From contig NC_133773.1 of the NCBI RefSeq assembly GCF_003597395.2, forward strand, positions 64,126,424 through 64,190,423: a DNA stretch of 64,000 nt, in the 5' to 3' direction. Position 1 is the first letter of the stretch, and each line of letters begins with the position of its first letter. The translations under genes and the position numbers were made by a program. The notes below the pieces were generated by a model, which was not told the origin of the DNA, made no database searches, and saw only the letters and a list, made by a program, of their open reading frames with translations. Source of the DNA: Chelonoidis abingdonii. Lineage: Eukaryota > Chordata > Testudines > Testudinidae. Below, in pieces: positions 1 through 12,756 of this stretch.

Positions 1-2020
1 TGTCACTTGTCTATGGGCCAGATTTTAAAGTTATTTAGAGTCCTACAGATGTAGAAGTTGCTTTTGAAAAGCCCACTATGTGCCTATCTGCATCTTTAGT
101 CACCTAAATATCTTCGAAAATCTGATTCTGTGGGTCTAGATAAGAAGTTTCTGTGGGGATATCACAATGTGGCTCTGGGTCTAGTTGGCCCCTGAGCTTT
201 GTAGAGGGCTTTTCATTTATTCTTTGAAATGCCTGTGAACATCTCAATGCAGTTAAAAATGCAGTTTTCTATTAACTTTGAAAAAAATGTGGGGAGTTGG
301 TCTGGTTAGATAATGGAATACATTGCTAAGGGTGCTCATTGGTGCACCATTGCTAGAAGTATTCAGGAATAGACTAGACAAAAGGTATAGAGGGATTTAA
401 TGTAAGGACATTTCTGTGTTAGTTATGGGAAAGATGTTCCAGCAGCTCTTTCAAGCCCTTGTTTCTAATGCACCATTCAGATGCTGTTTACAGTAAGTCA
501 TTTAACCATTTTCCTGTTTGAAACCTGAACATTCTTTCTTAAGGGACAGCTTGTGATACCCTTGGCTACAGTGGGCCTACTTGTGGAGTAAGGTGCTACC
601 TGCGTGAGTAAGGGAATCAAAATCTGCCCCATGTCAATTATTTTGTGTATAATTAATCGTTCTTTTCAGTTCTTAAGCATATGATGTTCAGTGGAGGACC
701 ATTAATATGGCTTTATAAGGCTTCCACGTAGTGTTTGCAATCCAACGGCACTGAAAATATAATGAAAGCCTTTATGATGAGAGTGTTAGAGTATCTAATC
801 TCCCACAGATGGAGCATTTCTGTACATGGAAATGGGCTCAAGGAGGAAAACTGTATTTCTGACCCAGCTAATCTCACTGAAAAATAGAGATGCTCTTCAT
901 GATAGTTGAACAGATGCTTCAGTTTAAATACTTCTACAGTGATATAAGTTTTTTTGTTTTCTTGATTGTGAAAGATGCAGGGCGAATAGCAGGATTCAGA
1001 AAAAAAGTTGCATGACACTATAACACTACTAAACATAGTAACATTTTTGTGATGTGAAAAAATCTTTTTTTTTTAATTGGCAAGTGAAAGCCAATTCTGT
1101 GAAAACCAATCAGCATTCTCACTTTAGCTACTGTTTCTCTTAGGGCTGATGTGTGAAGTGATAATACTATCACACACAGTCCTTCCACAGCAGTTTTAGT
1201 AACTGGCAAAGACTATACCCTTCTTTGCCTTTAGCTCTAAAATAATGGTCTGAATGTTTCATGCAGGCAATTGCTTAAGTAGTCTGTTTGCAAGCATAAT
1301 GATGAAATTATATGTGGCAAAGCGAGTCATTTCACTATGAGATTTGTCTTCTGCTGAGAAGGTGGTGAGAGAAGTGGCATTCAAGTGCCTTCTAACAGTC
1401 ACCTGATAGCTGTTGCCCAAAAGATCAGTAATACCCACATCCTTGTTATAAAATTCTAATTTCAAATGTATGGGATAAAGGGAAAGACAGGAAAATTTAT
1501 TACTCTTTATAAGGATTTTCAGTCCAACTTTCACTTAAATAACCACAAAAGAAAGTTCAGAGGGTCCCCTATGTCTAGATTTACAGTATTTGCCTGGAAG
1601 TCACTTTTTTTTATAGTAAGCCTGAATTCATGCACTATTGCTTCAAAGATCAACCCAAGGAATACATTTAAGGCCAAATTTTCAATATATGGGCCCAGAT
1701 CCTTAGCTGGTGTAAATCAGGTATAACTCCATTGTGATGGACTTTGTGCATATAAATTCCATCACTTAAGTGTTCAAGTGAGAGCACCCAAGCAAATGCA
1801 CTCCATGAGTGATTATGGAAATACTGCTGTACCTGCATTAATAAAGATCAGCTACCCTGTTGGAAAATTTGGCCATAAAACTGGAGCATCTGGCCATGAG
1901 GAAATAATGTTTTTCAAGAAAGGGATCCAGTGGTCATGTTCTGAAAGTAATTTGGGGGGGGGGGGTGAGAAGTGGAATTGGTGGCATAAAATACATCAGG
2001 AAAATGGGACCTTCTTTGAT
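1..2020. other. Unassigned non-coding sequence
   Basis: AT-rich sequence with stops in all frames. Short open frames here have no recognisable domain or splice context. A G run lies near 1953-1966. A stretch near 1690-1735 resembles the dispersed old repeat word around 'aactccattg' seen elsewhere in the window. I see no gene or intact mobile element. Confidence 0.6.
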
Positions 2021-2021
2021 C

Positions 2022-2125
2022 ATAAACTCTTTAGGGCAGAAAATTTTCACATGGTTTGTACAGTCCTAGCACAAATTGGACTGCCAATTCTGATTACATT
2101 CTTTAGTATTGCTGTAATAACAAAA
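2022..2125 (+). repeat. Old CR1/L2-like 3' tail fragment
   Basis: The stretch has the order 'aactctttagggcag', then 'tttgtacagt.cctagcacaa', then a degenerate tail ending near 'ctgtaataac'. This matches the dispersed reptile/amniote repeat tail I know as a CR1/L2-like 3' end. Similar fragments lie near 6918-7045 and 56211-56310. It is heavily diverged, so the class is uncertain. Confidence 0.4.
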
Positions 2126-3370
2126 ATGGGATGTAGCTGATTGCCAATGTTTCCTAAAATATTATACCTCACTGACTTGAATTTGTTTTCAGTGGGACTG
2201 TTCATAGGCGGCTAAAGGCACCTGATTCAGTACATTGCAGAACTGGAACCATGATTTGTAGCTTTCTTTGGAGTAAGGTGGGGAATCCAGCTGTGAACCT
2301 GGAACCAAAAAGGAAGAAAAAGAGAGTAGGGAGAATCAAGGGGTTAATGTTAGGGGAACGTTTTCCAAGCCCTTCATGTTGCTTTTACTGTGAAACTTCC
2401 ATTAAAGGAAATGGGAGTCGCATGGCTAACTCCTCACTGCTCCCATTAGCCACTTTAAAAGTTTACCTGTGGGCTTATAGCAAAAAGATAACAGACTGAA
2501 GAAACTAGCGGTAGAGCCTTAAATTTGGAGTCGTAACAGTTATGAAAAATATGTCTCGAGTTAAACCTGCTTATCTGCTAGTTGCAATAATTGTTTATAT
2601 TTCAGCTCTGATAGCTTAATTCTTCTTTCATTCTTCCATCTGGTAAAAGATGTGCACTATTTTATGTTCTTTTTCATAGACAAAGAGCAGTAATGGACTT
2701 TCAGTCTGGATAATTTTTATTTTAAAGGGAACAATAAGGAAAGAATAATGTAAAGTCTTAATAAGGAATCACAGTGGATATGAGTCACTCAGGAACAAGA
2801 GCCATCTCAAACTCTCAGGCAGTGCCCTACAAACAGGATTCGAGGCTCAATTTTCAGACACTTTGCTCAGCAGGATAATTTGTTTAGATTTTGAAAGTTA
2901 AATTACACAGTCCAGAGATGATGGCAGGAATGTGCCATAATCTTTATGAGAATTTCTGAGTTCTGTATTTTGAAATGCAAATTTCCTGCAGACATTCACA
3001 AATCCTCCTCTGAAGAGTCTGCTATTATCTAGTCATAGAAGATGGTAATATATAAGTAAAACAGAGCCAAGAACTTTCCATATCAGTGCGTTAGTGCACA
3101 AATTGTCAACTTCGGTATATCTGTGCTCAAATTCTGTCTCCTGTCAAAATTCAAAGTGAGTTTGATGGGATCAACCTAGGACTAATGTGTATTAGAAACT
3201 ACAACACAACTTCTTATGTTTGAAATTTCACTCAAGACTAGAATGGGACAGGTGCTGAAAAATTACTGGTAAATATTTGTTCCCAACATTAAATGTATCC
3301 ACTTTACCTGTATTCGTGCCTCCTCTCCATTTTCTTTTTGTGAGTGTCCCAGAAAACAAGCTCACTGGCA
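2126..3370. other. Unassigned non-coding sequence
   Basis: No convincing coding frame, RNA gene or mobile-element boundary is visible. The sequence is AT-rich with scattered short homopolymers. Confidence 0.55.
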
Positions 3371-3448
3371 AAATACACTTTACTTAATACACTTTAAATA
3401 AAGTGTATTAAGCAAAGTAAGTAAGATTTACTTAATACACTTTAAGTA
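3371..3448. repeat. Short foldback of 'cttaatacactttaa' units
   Basis: Positions 3383-3412 form a perfect inverted repeat with 14-bp arms and a 2-nt centre (arm CTTAATACACTTTA). The same word recurs in direct orientation at about 3427-3445, and a partial copy sits at 3371-3382. The unit is therefore present as direct and inverted copies inside 80 bp. No target duplication or coding content is visible. Confidence 0.7.
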
Positions 3449-6400
3449 AATATTGGAGAATATTTGTTGAAAAGCAAATTTCAAAAGTTGTCTGTTTTCT
3501 TGTATGAATATTCTCATTGGCAATATCAAGCTCATCTTGTCAGGGGATGGAAACCTGGACCTATGTGTTGAATCAAGACAGCTCAAGTAGTTTGAACTCA
3601 TCATATATGGAAATACATTTGACTAAAATTAGCAGTTGTACTGAAATAGCTGTCAGAAACCAAGATATGGAGGGTCAGGCCTAGTGGCTCAAGTAGTGGG
3701 AGCCAGGCCAGGAACTGGATCCAAAGGTTGGAGCTGGAATCATGAGTCAAGAGCAGGTGCAGAACAAAGTAAGAGTAGGGCTGGAGCAAAGGCATTTGAA
3801 TTTGTCACCACTACCAGGCAAGAGAATTCTAAGTCATGAAGTGACACTAGGCAGACTGAGCTGCTGTTTCTCTGGTGAGGCTTATATGCTTGCCCTTAGA
3901 GTCACCAGACCAGCTTCTAACTTGTAGATTGGCTGGAACCTAGCACAGAAATGACTTATTACTACATGTGGCTTAATCAGGCTCTAGTTCAAAGATGACT
4001 CATCACCTTATATCACCAGGTGAGTTGCGGGTCATTGATATCAATGAAGCTTTGCTGATTTAAAATTTAGCTCTTAAAATATGAGCTATGTGTACTAGCA
4101 CAATGGGGTTATGGTCCATAACTAGGGTTTGTAGGTGCTATTGTACTACTAATGTTTTTTAGTATTTTGTAAATATATCTTAAGCTTTTTATTGAACAGG
4201 TAGGGCTAGGAGATAGTGACTGAAGTCTTAGCACTGCTTTGACATTCATTTTGAATTTCAAGAGTGTGATTCTCTCCCTCCCTGTACTTATAGGTAGGTA
4301 CTCTAGTGATATGCCCCGATTTAAAAAGAAAAGGGGAGCGAGGAAGCCCTAACTAAATTAACTGAAGGGGGGAAAAAAATGTGAGTGAAACTTCCCCCAA
4401 CACAAATGGCCATCACAAAGCTTAAGAGCCACACACCCCCTCAAAATGAGTCTTAAGCAGAATTTAAGTGGTACACAGGCCTTCTGCACTAGCCCTTTTC
4501 ACATGGTAAATTTCACCCAATCTAATGTGAAACTCCGTCACCAGTTTCAGGAAGCAACTTTAAATTCTGTACAATGTAGCTACATACAACCCAGGCATTT
4601 ATGGCTGCAGATGGTGTTCTGAACCAGCTGTAGCATTGTGATGTAAAAGGAATTCCTTGTAATATAGAAGGGCACCTCATCAGCTGAGGGGAATGTAAGG
4701 ATAAGCAGCCTGTAGAAACATCTGTTGCACTCATAAATTTATATGACTGTTCAGCTGTATGGAATTAAAATAATGTTTCACTAATGCTTATTTTAATAAA
4801 CCATAAAAGGGATTGCATTGCAAATTATAGATGCTGTCTGAGTTTTGAAATCAAGTTAAATACTTAAAAAATAAGTTGAAGCACTGCATTTCTACATCTA
4901 TCATAACACTGCATTTCCTTTAATAAAATTAGAAATTTAGTTAAAGTTAATAGGCCTGCCTGTAATCTTTGAGAAGCCACAGTTTGGGGGACTGGAAGTA
5001 CATTTTGTGTATAAATCATACTTATAAGTAGTGAAAAATCACTAAACACTAAGAGCCATTGGTATTTAAATATAAAAGCTTGTTTGATGCCACATCTTTG
5101 GAAGTTTCATTCATACTCCTGTCCATGCATCAAGGTCTTTGCCCAATGACTATTGAAGTTAGTAGTAAGTCCCCCATTGACTTCAATGGGCATTGGATTC
5201 AGTGGATTTAGATTATTCCTGTTAATTTATAAACAGGAATAAAATGTTCTTAGAAAGCAAACTTAACACATATGAGACTAAGTAGAGGGAGAAACTAGGA
5301 GTATGCATATATGCCAATATGAGACCTATATACATACCCACCCTAAGGGTGAAATCTGGGCTCCTTTAGAGTCAATGGTAAAAATTCCATTGATTTAAAT
5401 GGACCCAAGATTTTCTCCCCTGCCGTCTCCCTCTCTCTAGTCTATCTGCAACTGTACTTCTAGTCTTTCTTCCTGGATGTTCCACAATCAGTACAAACTC
5501 CACACTTTTTTCCTCTCAATTTTCCAGCAAGTTAGTAACTCCATGAACCTCCTCATTCCTCAGGCCTAATATGTCAGTGTCACCTCCCTCCTGTACCTAA
5601 TATCTAGTCTGATACTAAACCCTGTTGATTCTTCATATGTAACATCTCAAAAACTTGTCTTTCACTTCTTCCTTACTGCCCAGCCCTTTATCCATTCCTT
5701 GGTACTCTACCACATAGCCAACTGCAAATATCTTCTCTGAAGCCTAGAGAGAGAGGTGGGGTCCTGCCTGAGCTGCAACTTCAAAGCACTATCTACACAG
5801 ATATTTTGAAAGCTGGTGAGCTAGGTTGTGAGTCTTGATTCCATGAGCTGTATAGACATGTCCTCTGTGGTGTACTGACTACCTTGCAGCTCTCTAGTCT
5901 GTCCAAAGTGTTGTTGCTTTTGTTAGATTGATTAGTTTAGACAGACTTATCTAATAGACATCATTTGGACAGATTAATGTGTTCAAGGTACATCTATATT
6001 AGATATTAAATCTGAGAAAATATTAAATCTGTTTTCTGTTTGCAAATTGTCAATGAGCAGTCTATAATTTTCTTTAAATGTTTCACTATTCATGGAAAAT
6101 TTTCCATAAAAAATTCTTGGTCATTCACTAGCAATTCATTGCAACTGCTCAGTACTGACAATTAGGAAGCAATTAGGAGGGAATACTGAGATCATTACTG
6201 TTGCCCTTTTTGCCCCTAATATCTAGTCAAGGTTTGGGACCCTGAGGAGGCTCAAGTGAGGAAGAGAAATTTGTGATGCAGTCTTGTTTATTTACTATGA
6301 ATGTACAAAGTTCTGAGTGTCTGAATGCAGAAGGAATCAACCAGCAGAACACAGGTTCTTCTGCTCACAGCACCAAGAACACTCTTTTCAGCCTGCATCC

Positions 6401-6576
6401 TTGGCCCAGAAACCTCTTCCCAAAGTGAGACATCAAGCTTTCAGTTGGTCCTTCAGGCTGTTTGTGTTTCTCTCTGATCCTTTGTATTCTGCCTTTGCCC
6501 CCTCCCACCTGACAACAATAACGTGGCAAAATCTCTACACCTCCTCAGTTCAAAACTTCCTGGACAGGTTCACAAC
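3449..6576. other. Unassigned non-coding sequence with faint repeat traces
   Basis: No gene is supported. Near 5168-5190 is a near-palindromic word 'ccattgacttcaatgg', a common piece of old dispersed repeats; related words occur near 5365-5405. Around 5785-5865 the phrase 'actatctacacagatatttt' with 'gagctgtatagacatgt' looks like the decayed ends of a foldback element of the type seen intact at 35.9 kb. Open frames such as 6317-6667 have no protein features. Confidence 0.45.
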
Positions 6577-6648
6577 TAGAGCCCTGCATCGATACAAAAT
6601 TTATATCCGTGGATATAAAGCAGATATCCACGGAGCCGCAGGGCTCTA
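6577..6648. mobile_element. 72-bp palindromic MITE-like element
   Basis: The ends are perfect inverted repeats (TAGAGCCCTGC and GCAGGGCTCTA). The interior is also near-palindromic ('atatccgtggatat' against 'atatccacgga'). It is far too short to code and looks like a minimal foldback of a larger DNA transposon family. No longer target duplication is evident. Confidence 0.55.
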
Positions 6649-6917
6649 CCGGGAACCACTGTGGTGAAAAGCAGCAGCATGTCAGGCTGCCACTCACAGG
6701 AGGCCATTACCCTGCATAGGCAGCTCCTCCCACATGGCTGTACTGCCCCCAGCCCTGCCCACTGGGGGGAGGCACCAGGATCACAAGCAGCTATCAATGG
6801 TCACATGCTTTTGGACAGGAGTCCCTTCCATGCAGTGTTGTGGACCTCTGTAGCCATGTAGCACCCCAGGGAAGTCAACCAAATGCAGCATTTCATCTGT
6901 CTGCAAGGGGCTTTCTA

Positions 6918-7045
6918 AAGGATCAAGATTTTAGATTATAATCACTTCAGGACAGGAAATGTATTTTAATTTGGATTTGTACAGTGCCCAGCACAATCCT
7001 GATTGGTTACTTTTGTACACACCTAATAATAATCCTGGTAAATGC
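6918..7045 (+). repeat. Old CR1/L2-like 3' tail fragment
   Basis: Contains 'tttgtacagtgcccagcaca' followed by a diverged 'atcctgattgg' and a short 'aataataat' tail. This is the same dispersed tail as at 2022-2125. Slightly downstream, at 7256-7270, is an A run of about 15 that may be a poly-A remnant, though it need not belong to this fragment. Confidence 0.4.
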
Positions 7046-7313
7046 TGAATGGACACGTGTCCGTTATCTAATATGTGAGCATGGCTCTTAAAAACTCGTT
7101 TCCAGGCCAAATGCTTATTTACATTTTTTTCAAATTTGCTATCTGTAAATTTCCCATAGTAGTCAGTTCAAAAGTTCTTTCTATGAAATTTCTTTCCATT
7201 AGAATTGTTCAATTTGTACCTCTGTACTTTTTTACATACAATTAAAGCCGGTGTTAAAAAAAAAAAAAAAGTAAGATTATAAAGTCAGACATTCAAAAAG
7301 TAGTAAGTGACAC

Positions 7314-7588
7314 TGGTCTACACTAGAAAATTAATCTGGCTTAATTTCATTGCTCAGGAGTGAAAAATCCACACCCTCTGAGCGGCATAGTTGAGCCTAC
7401 CTAACACACAATATAGCCAGTATTAAGTCTATGGAAGAATTCTTCTGTTGACCTAGCTACTGCCTCTTCGGGAGGCAGATTACCTACTCTGACGGGAGAA
7501 CCGCTCCCATTGGCCTAGGTAGTGTCTGCACTGAGGTGTTACAGCAGTGCCACTGCACCACTGTAGCATTTCAAGTGTAAACAAGCCC
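7314..7588. mobile_element. Foldback MITE with TACACT-type ends
   Basis: The left end reads 'ggtctacactagaaa' and the right end, reverse complemented, reads 'gggcttgtttacacttgaaa', so the ends are imperfect inverted repeats. The interior has a central foldback ('ggaggcagattacc...gacgggag'). It belongs by appearance to the same broad group as the elements at 10486 and 47992. No clear target duplication was found. Confidence 0.5.
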
Positions 7589-10485
7589 ATGGCTAATGTT
7601 GGTTGGACAATCTTCATTTTCGCCCCATATGTATATATGATATTAATGCAATCATTATTTTCATGGTGACCTATTTTGCCACAGGAGGTTAATAGAGCTA
7701 AGACAATTTTACCACCTGAGGTTCTGACCCATAATAATAAACTAACTAAAATGTCTTTTGTCAGATGGGAATAAATTCATAAAATTGTGTGCCTCTGTTT
7801 ACCAGTATATATGGGAACAGACCACAGATTCCAGATGATTAAACCTGGTGATACTTTGCACAAAAAGAGCTATCTATCATGCTTGTAGCAGTTTCTGTTG
7901 TATCACACTAACTCAATAGACATTCTAGGCTTCAGGGTGACTTCTACAGTGACAATCCCAGAATCTTGTTATACAGAAAAGACATGAACCTAAACATTGC
8001 ATATGAGATCATTATGAAAAGATAAAATTAGTGGCTTATAAATTAGTGTTAAGCAAATCTCTCAATGTTTTTGTAAATACTGAGTCAAATTAAATAAGGA
8101 TGTTTCAGCTCTGATGACACCCTTTTAGTATTCACTTACGCTCTTTCATTGCCATATTGTTTGAATTAGCAGGAATGCTCATGGGAATAGCTGATTTAAG
8201 TGCATGAATATATAACAAAAGAGAGAATTCCAATGTATAGCCTCACAAGTAGGACTGTTGTCAGCTTTTTCCAAATTTGAATTGTAAAATCTTTGGCAAT
8301 ATCCCTTTAAGACTATTTTTCTCTTCTCACTATAGAGTCAGTACAGATGTGTGATAAATCCTGCCTGAATACATCCACACTTTTTTTTTGTGCTCAGAAA
8401 AGAGGCAGAAAGGGAAGGTGGAAGAAGCTCATTTTTATTAATTGAGGTTGCTTGACAGCATGTTGAAATGCATCTTCAGTTCTACTCCAGTTTATACCAC
8501 TGACTGGTGTTTGCCTACTTTTCCTCAAGGTGGAGCTATTATATTTTCAGTGGAGTGGAAGGAATGAAAACATTTCTTCATTCCCCAGAGTTCTATTTCT
8601 GATTTTGAATAAATGTAAGCATTGTGTTGGTAATGAGAAATGGCAAGCTACTTGCCCATCCTTCCCCTTCTTTTCAAGATGTAAAGTTCAATGAAAGCAG
8701 GCAATGTGTCACATGGGTGGAGGAGTTTTTAGACACTGATTTTTTTTTATTTTTTTTTAAATTCATGCCAGTATTACCTTTCATAGGGTGAGGAAGACGC
8801 ATACCTTTCAGTTACAATAGGTATCCAACAGGATTGTGTATATAATGGCTTTCAAAAGCAGAACTATTTTTGTTGTGGGTTTTTTAATTGGTAACATTTT
8901 TCCAGGGGATATTTTTAGCATGTATTCTGTGCTACTTAGAACTATTCTAGACAGTTATGGCTGGTTGTCAAATCAATAGGACACTGGATATATTTTAGTC
9001 TGTGTACCATAGCTTAAATAACCTTTTAAGGACTCCTTTCTTTCAATGCTGTAAATAAATGCTGACTGTTATGTGCTTAATAGACCTTTGAGTAATACAT
9101 TCCACATGGCTTTATTACTGGAATGAGACCCTTCTTATCAGTAAATATACAATAATGATGTGAGGTGACTTCAGACTGAAGAAATACATAGAGCTCATGG
9201 ATGAACTAAGTCAGGGTATGGGGAAGTTCAATTAAATAGGAATATTTTAAGTAAATGTCATTTAATGACAATAAAGAAAACATGCACATCTTATTAATTA
9301 CATGCTAGTCATCTTATTGCTTATTTTAGCTCAGATTCTTAATTGTAATACTACTGTGTACTTGTGGATATATCATAAGTGAGGTTGTGAGAGTCTGGAA
9401 TGTCTCATTCTTTGGTTTTTGTTTGTTTAAATGTGCATTGCTTCTGAATATAAGTATTCAATCCTGTTACTTTAAAACATACCTGCTTCTATACTATACT
9501 CTGCAAAACAATTCTTGCTCCCAGGGAATGTCCAACTGGGAGCTGGTCAGGCATATATGAAACAGGTGCACTCCTCCATATACAAAAAATTCCATTGTGC
9601 TGCCAGATGAATAAACTGAGGAAGAAATTCACCAGAGGTGTAGATGGCCTATTTAAGATTCTCTAAAGCCCTTTAGTTCTGCAGTGGGACTGTATTGTGG
9701 GATCAGCATGAATGCAGAGGGCTCTGCACACCCAGACCCTATACTGTGACAGGGACCTCTGTGCTGGCCTTAGAAAGGCAGCTGCATAGGAGAGATCTGA
9801 AGACTGACTGAGGATGGACCAAGCTATCAGAATAATTCAAAGCTTTCATACTTAGTTGCAGAGACAATTGTTGCTATCCCCATTTATGGCCTATAGTTGG
9901 AGCTATAGAAGGGCTGTACTACAGAGACCCTGGTGTTGCATGTTGGAATGTGTGTGAGATTTGAATTCACACTTTGAGCAAGAGGAGTGAATGTCAGTCT
10001 ATATGATTTAATTAATAGAACAATAAAAACCAACATGATTGACTTTTCTTCTCACATATTGAAACATTCATCCAGATCCAAGTTACTATGCTAATATATT
10101 TTAGAGATGGGCCAGGATTCATTTAGTCGTGTTTGAGTATTTAAAATGTTGTCTGTAAATCACCTTCCTTACCAGTATGCACAGTACATTAAATGAATTA
10201 TTTTATGTCGCCCATGAAACCTCAGTCTCTGCCCGGAAATACTTCTCCAGAGTGAAAACATAGATTTTTACCTAGTTACTGTAAGCTGTTATGACATCAG
10301 TCCTGAAGATACTGTACCAGCAAGAATGTAATTCAAGATATAGTTCATAGCTTTAAAATAAATCAAGGTCAAAATTGGAACAGCAAATTTTCCTCTTCCA
10401 TTTAACAATTTCATGTTCTGTCTGAGTAATCACATGTTCTGTTCTCTATAGATTCTAATACTACACTTATAACTTTAGTATCTGA
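7589..10485. other. Unassigned non-coding sequence
   Basis: AT-rich sequence with no supported gene, RNA or intact element. Several T runs occur (8382-8390, 8741-8759). Confidence 0.55.
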
Positions 10486-10792
10486 GGGCTTGGTACACTG
10501 GCACTTTACAGCGCTGCAACTTTCGCTCTCAGGGGTGTGAAAAAACACCCCCCTGAGCGCTGCAAGATGCAGCGCTGTAAAGTATCAGTGTAATCAGGGC
10601 GGCAGCGCTGGGAGCACGGCTCCCAGCGCTGCACCGCTACACCCATAAGGGATGTGGTTTACAAGCAGCGCTGGGAGAGCTCTCTCCCAGCGCTGCGGCT
10701 CTGACTACACTCACACTTCAAAGCGCTGCCGCGGCAGTGCTCCCGCAGAGCTGCCGGGGCAGTGCTTTGAAATTTCTAGTGTAGCCAAGCCC
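10486..10792. mobile_element. Multi-hairpin MITE rich in CAGCGCTG
   Basis: The ends are inverted repeats: GGGCTTGGTACACT on the left and GGGCTTGGCTACACT when the right end is reverse complemented. A 3-bp TGA flanks both sides (10483-10485 and 10793-10795), compatible with a Harbinger-type 3-bp target duplication. The interior is a string of hairpins: the 8-mer CAGCGCTG, itself a palindrome, or its AGCGCTG core occurs about eight times. One hairpin has perfect 15-bp arms around a 2-nt centre near 10665-10697. It has no coding capacity, so it is a non-autonomous element. The superfamily assignment rests on end and target-site size only. Confidence 0.7.
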
Positions 10793-12007
10793 TGAGTGTC
10801 TCACAAATACTGTTAATATAGAAATACTCTCTCCTTCCTTCTGTAGGAGAAGTAGCTTGATTCTTTTATATGTTATTGCGTGTCTGTGTGTGTGAAGAAG
10901 TTACTGAGGCCTGTGATCATTCTTATATTTTGCAGGAGTTAAGTTCAATTATCAAGGTCCAGTTCTGTCACTCAGACTTCCTGCCCTCAAACTCCCCCCT
11001 GCTGATTGACAAACAGATGTTGTCCACCAGAGTAACAAGTACTCTCTCTTGTACCCAGCCTGAGCTTTAAGCCTGACTGTCAGTGATCTGAGATGACTGG
11101 TGATACTTTAGTCTTCTTGTCACTAGCTTCTCAATTAGCTTTCGCAGGAAAGATGAGTTAGACATAGGGCAGTAGTTTGCAGGGTCTCTCCTGTTGAGTG
11201 ATGGTTCCTTTGGAATTTGTTGGACTGTTTGGTACTGGTCAGACTATCTAGGGTGGATGCCTAATTCCCCCTACCAAAAAAATGTTGAAATGTTTCTGTT
11301 AGTAGGAGTCCCAGCTGTCCTCTAATTTCTTACTGTACAGAAAGAGCAGGGGGTCAGATGGCCTTGACTGGCATTGATGTTTCTGTGATTTCTAAATTGT
11401 GCATTGGGAGGTAAGTGTAGGTCCTACTGTCCCTTGTCACTCTTAGTGGCTTCTGAAGTCATTCTGGATATGGGTGATCTTTTCTGAGAAATACAGTAAT
11501 TCTTTGCAAGACAAGGTATTGGCTGAGTGGAGGTAGTTTGGGTTCAAAACAGTGTTTCATGAGCTATCTTGTCAGCCCATCTCAAACTGACTTAAAATGA
11601 ACATGGGCACATTGTTTGACTGGCTCAGCAGGAGAATACACATTGAGACTTAAACTTCAAAGTACCTCTCACGTTCTGGGTCAGAGATGAGGCACTTTGG
11701 TGGGATAGTTTTGGGAAACTTGCATTGATGTGCCCCATGATGTACTATATATTTTCTGTGGGTAAACAGAAATCTTGAACTGCCAGGGCTCCAAAGGCAT
11801 TGATGTTAACAAGATTGATCTATCTGCAAAGTAAATAAAAAGTAACTTTAAACAAATGTATCCCATCTTTTCCCCCACCCTCCTTGCTGAAGAACCCCAC
11901 TTGTGATCTCTGGTTTTCACTAAAGTTTTCATGAAGCTTTCAGATTCAAAATAAACAGCCAGCTTCAACCCTTATTTTATAAGCCAACTATTGTTTCTCT
12001 GTATCAG
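10793..12007. other. Unassigned sequence upstream of a candidate exon
   Basis: No supported gene or element. If the exon at 12008 is real, this is intron. The last 35 bases are pyrimidine-rich in the right place ('attgtttctctgtatcag'). Confidence 0.45.
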
Positions 12008-12123
12008 TTTCATCTGATGGTTTCAGTGTGGATCGGATCAGAGTGCCTGATGATGATGTCACCAGCAGCCTTTCTGACACACTCAGCCAAAGCAATCAGA
12101 AAACCATGGCACAAAGGAGCAAG
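12008..12123 (+). CDS. Candidate internal coding exon, 116 bp
   Basis: A pyrimidine-rich tract ending in 'ctctgtatcag' directly precedes 12008, and a strong donor 'AAG|gtgagc' follows 12123. One frame is open throughout (first full codon at 12010): 38 residues beginning SSDGFSVDRIRVPDDD and ending NQKTMAQRSK. This Ser/Asp-rich, low-aromatic composition is typical of a flexible linker in a cytoplasmic or synaptic-type scaffold protein. One other frame is also open but reads poorly (a run of Met). The upstream intron would be phase 1 and the downstream intron phase 0. I do not recognise the gene. The call rests on splice signals plus protein-like composition, so it could still be a chance match. 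It is the best coding candidate in the window outside mobile elements. Confidence 0.5.
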
Positions 12124-12653
12124 GTGAGCCGAATAAGCTTCTAACAGGTTAATAGCAATGAGGTCACATACCCAGCAGGATCTGAATATCTGATAAAGAG
12201 CATGCTAATTCTCAAGTTTTCTGAGAGAAGCTGGCTGAATTACCCGGCTTTCCTGTCAGAATTATACAGCTGGGTGACACATCTTCACAAAGACATCACT
12301 CCACTTCTTTCAGTTAAGAAATTCCATAAGGAAAGAATCCCTCAGATTTATGAACTGTGGAGTTTAAATCACATTGGTCATATGGGCTTGTTAACATTTC
12401 TCAGCCATTTTATAAGTGTAAAGAACATAATGAATGAAATGGATAAAATATTGATAGATACATTTGATTTATTTGCTGTCATGTAAATGCCAACAGCTTA
12501 TCTTATTACAACAACTCTGGTATTAATTGAACACCTTGTTACGTGCTGTTGTCATGGAAACTTTGTGATAGTCCATTAAATTTCCACTAGAAAATAATTT
12601 GATAATAACAACAAGCTGACTTCAATTCTCTACTGAAGTCTGAATCAACACTC
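12124..12653. other. Unassigned sequence, possibly intron
   Basis: Follows the candidate exon donor site. The 94-codon open frame at 12202-12486 shows no domain or homology that I recognise and is AT-rich; I do not call it a gene. Confidence 0.45.
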
Positions 12654-12732
12654 CAGAATAAATTTGCAGTGTTTGTAGCCATGTTGGGCCTAGGATATTA
12701 GGGAGATTTGGTGGGTGAGGTAATCTCGCTTA

Positions 12733-12756
12733 TTGGACCAACTTCTGTTGGTCCAA
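12733..12756. repeat. Perfect hairpin at the P1 inversion junction
   Basis: TTGGACCAAC, a 4-nt centre TTCT, then GTTGGTCCAA: perfect 10-bp arms. It sits where the minus-oriented tail meets the plus-oriented body. Confidence 0.7.

Noticed and set aside
10486..10792. CRISPR array or bacterial-type repeat
   Set aside because: The repeated 8-mer is irregularly spaced and palindromic within a transposon-like unit. The window is vertebrate and there are no cas-like genes.
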